Part shown: piece by piece, positions 5,942-6,749 of the stretch
Position numbering within the stretch: the first letter of the stretch is position 1
Layout of the letters: every line of letters starts with the position of its first letter
Assembly: GCA_035559335.1 (NCBI GenBank)
Contig: DATMBH010000046.1
Location: 1 to 6,749, forward strand
DNA length: 6,749 nucleotides
Direction: 5' to 3'
Source: DASXPG01 sp035559335
GTDB lineage: Bacteria; Gemmatimonadota; Gemmatimonadetes; Gemmatimonadales; JACORV01
Notes under the pieces: model-generated
Told to the model about the DNA's origin: nothing
Seen by the model: the letters and a program-made list of their open reading frames with translations, nothing else
Databases searched by the model: none
Position numbers and translations under genes: made by a program

Positions 5942-6601
5942 TTAGTGGTTAGGGACTAAGGGAGCAACCGCTGTGGCGGCGGCAGCAGCGAGTGCGGCTT
6001 CCGCGCTGGCCTGCGCGGAGCCCACCAGCCGCCCGCGCCAAACTACCGCGCCGGTACGGGTGTCGACGGCCGCCAGCAGGTAGCTGGCACGCACCGCTCC
6101 GGGGGAGCCGGTGAACCGCACCGCCGGCGGCACGATCGCGTAGCGAGCACCGGTAAGCGCCGCCAGTGATCGCAGCTGCGACCACAGCGGATCGGGCACT
6201 TGGGCCAGGCGCGGCGAGACGATGTACGACGTGGCTACACGGTCTGGATCGAGGCCAAGGGCCGGGGACTGGCGGGCGGCGCGACGCTGCTCGGCAAGAC
6301 CCATCCAGCGCACCTCGCGCGCGTCGCGGCGCAGCGCGCTGTCCAGCTGCGCATTGGCGGCCTCGAGCAGCACGGTGCGGCGCGGCTCCAGGTCCCGCAG
6401 CGCCGCCTGGGAGTCGCTCACGAGCACCGCGCCCACCGTCATCAGCAACGCGCTGGAGCCGGCCAGCGAACCAACGGGAATCGGGGCGATTGCCGTGGCG
6501 ACAAACGGATCTTCCGGCGCGGCGCCCTGCTGCCCGGAACGACAGCCAGCACCTGCTATCAGAGCCAGTAACAAGACACTATTGAGTAACCGTCGCGACA
6601 T
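5942..6601 (-). CDS. Putative lipoprotein of unknown function
   Basis: A 219-residue exported protein. The N-terminus has basic residues (SRR), a hydrophobic core (LLNSVLLLALIA) and a candidate lipid-attachment Cys20 (GAGC). Gly at -3 is less usual than Leu or Val, so lipidation is likely but not certain. A short hydrophobic or small-residue stretch follows (about 35-55), then a helix rich in Arg, Glu and Ala (about 65-100). A C-terminal alpha/beta part has YIVSPRLAQVPDPLW, LAALTGARYAIVPP and DTRTGAVVWRGRL (180-192). It ends in an alanine-rich helix (200-213) and PNH. The 'TGARYA ... D.RTG.V.WRG' pattern recalls envelope lipoproteins with a LpoB/FlgT-like fold. This is only an impression and I do not assign a function. 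The ATG at 6601 is chosen because it puts the signal peptide at the N-terminus; the frame is open further upstream. The only Shine-Dalgarno-like match is GAG seven bases before it. The stop TAA is nine bases before the TTG of the next gene. Confidence 0.8.
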   Translation of the reverse strand: MSRRLLNSVLLLALIAGAGCRSGQQGAAPEDPFVATAIAPIPVGSLAGSSALLMTVGAVLVSDSQAALRDLEPRRTVLLEAANAQLDSALRRDAREVRWMGLAEQRRAARQSPALGLDPDRVATSYIVSPRLAQVPDPLWSQLRSLAALTGARYAIVPPAVRFTGSPGAVRASYLLAAVDTRTGAVVWRGRLVGSAQASAEAALAAAAATAVAPLVPNH

Positions 6602-6654
6602 TATACTCAGAGCCAAGCAACCCAAAGGGGACGTGCCGAGGAGCGCGCGGAAAG

Positions 6655-6749
6655 CTAACTGAGGGCTTCTCCCCCGTCTACGCGAATGATCTCGCCGGTA
6701 ATGTGCCGCGCCGCGTCGGTGCACAGGAACACGATGATCTGGGCGATGT
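6655..6749 (-). CDS. Short-chain dehydrogenase/reductase, C-terminal end (cut by window edge)
   Basis: Only the last 30 residues are present, beginning IAQIIVFLCTDAARHITGE and ending VDGGEALS before a TAG at 6657-6655. The pattern 'FL.(S/T)DAAR.ITG..I.VDGG' is the classical C-terminal signature of the short-chain dehydrogenase/reductase family, as in FabG and many Rossmann-fold alcohol or ketoacyl reductases. The catalytic Ser-Tyr-Lys and the NAD(P)-binding glycine motif lie outside the window, so substrate and cofactor cannot be given. The stop is 53 bases upstream of the lipoprotein start, so the two may be co-transcribed. Confidence 0.85.
   Translation of the reverse strand, partial: IAQIIVFLCTDAARHITGEIIRVDGGEALS

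Noticed and set aside
6600..6605. TATAAT on the minus strand as a -10 box for the lipoprotein gene
   Set aside because: It overlaps the ATG itself, so transcription would start inside the signal-peptide codons. No convincing -35 is found at 16-18 bases, so this is probably chance.
6602..6724. Upstream extension of the lipoprotein frame by 41 codons
   Set aside because: It would place an Arg/His-rich stretch before the signal peptide and overlap the end of the reductase gene. The ATG at 6601 puts the signal peptide at the N-terminus.
1..6749. CRISPR arrays, tRNA or rRNA genes, insertion sequences, phage or defence genes
   Set aside because: I saw no regularly spaced repeats, cloverleaf pattern, transposase motifs or terminal inverted repeats. 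The window is dominated by metabolic genes.

Overview
All supported genes in this window lie on the minus strand, so they read from the right end towards the left. The DNA is GC-rich. A lipoprotein with an N-terminal Cys lipid-attachment site points to a diderm bacterium. The ETF, acyl-CoA dehydrogenase and NAD-type isocitrate dehydrogenase genes suggest a respiring organism. The gene style recalls Gemmatimonadota or a neighbouring phylum, but this is an impression from recall and not a demonstrated placement.

Layout in transcription order. (1) 6749-6655: the last 30 residues of a short-chain dehydrogenase/reductase. (2) 6601-5942: an outer-envelope lipoprotein of unknown function. (3) 5932-4919: an NAD-type isocitrate/isopropylmalate-family dehydrogenase with a TTG start. 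(4) 4915-4235: a YqeG/GEP4-like HAD phosphatase. (5) 4238-3801: a small SprT-like zinc metalloprotease. (6) 3801-2614: a glutaryl-CoA dehydrogenase-like acyl-CoA dehydrogenase. (7) A 111-base gap, then etfB (2502-1750) and etfA (1750-764), followed by a GC-rich hairpin terminator (738-705). (8) A separate unit with a strong ribosome binding site: a conserved small protein of unknown function (543-172) and, 9 bases further on, the start of a membrane protein (162-1) that runs off the left edge.

Genes 2 to 6 are tightly packed: gaps of 9 and 3 bases, then a GTGA overlap and a TGATG overlap. etfB and etfA are also coupled by TGATG. The metabolic logic is clearest at the end of the run. The acyl-CoA dehydrogenase passes electrons to the EtfAB heterodimer encoded just downstream, and the isocitrate dehydrogenase makes NADH in the TCA cycle. 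The HAD phosphatase and SprT-like protease have no obvious link to this chemistry and may only share transcription.

Most of the window is ordinary metabolism. The least explained part is the left end: a small protein with a CPPFC motif, a control region of alternating G- and C-runs with nested inverted repeats, and a truncated membrane protein that starts in frame with the stop codon before it.
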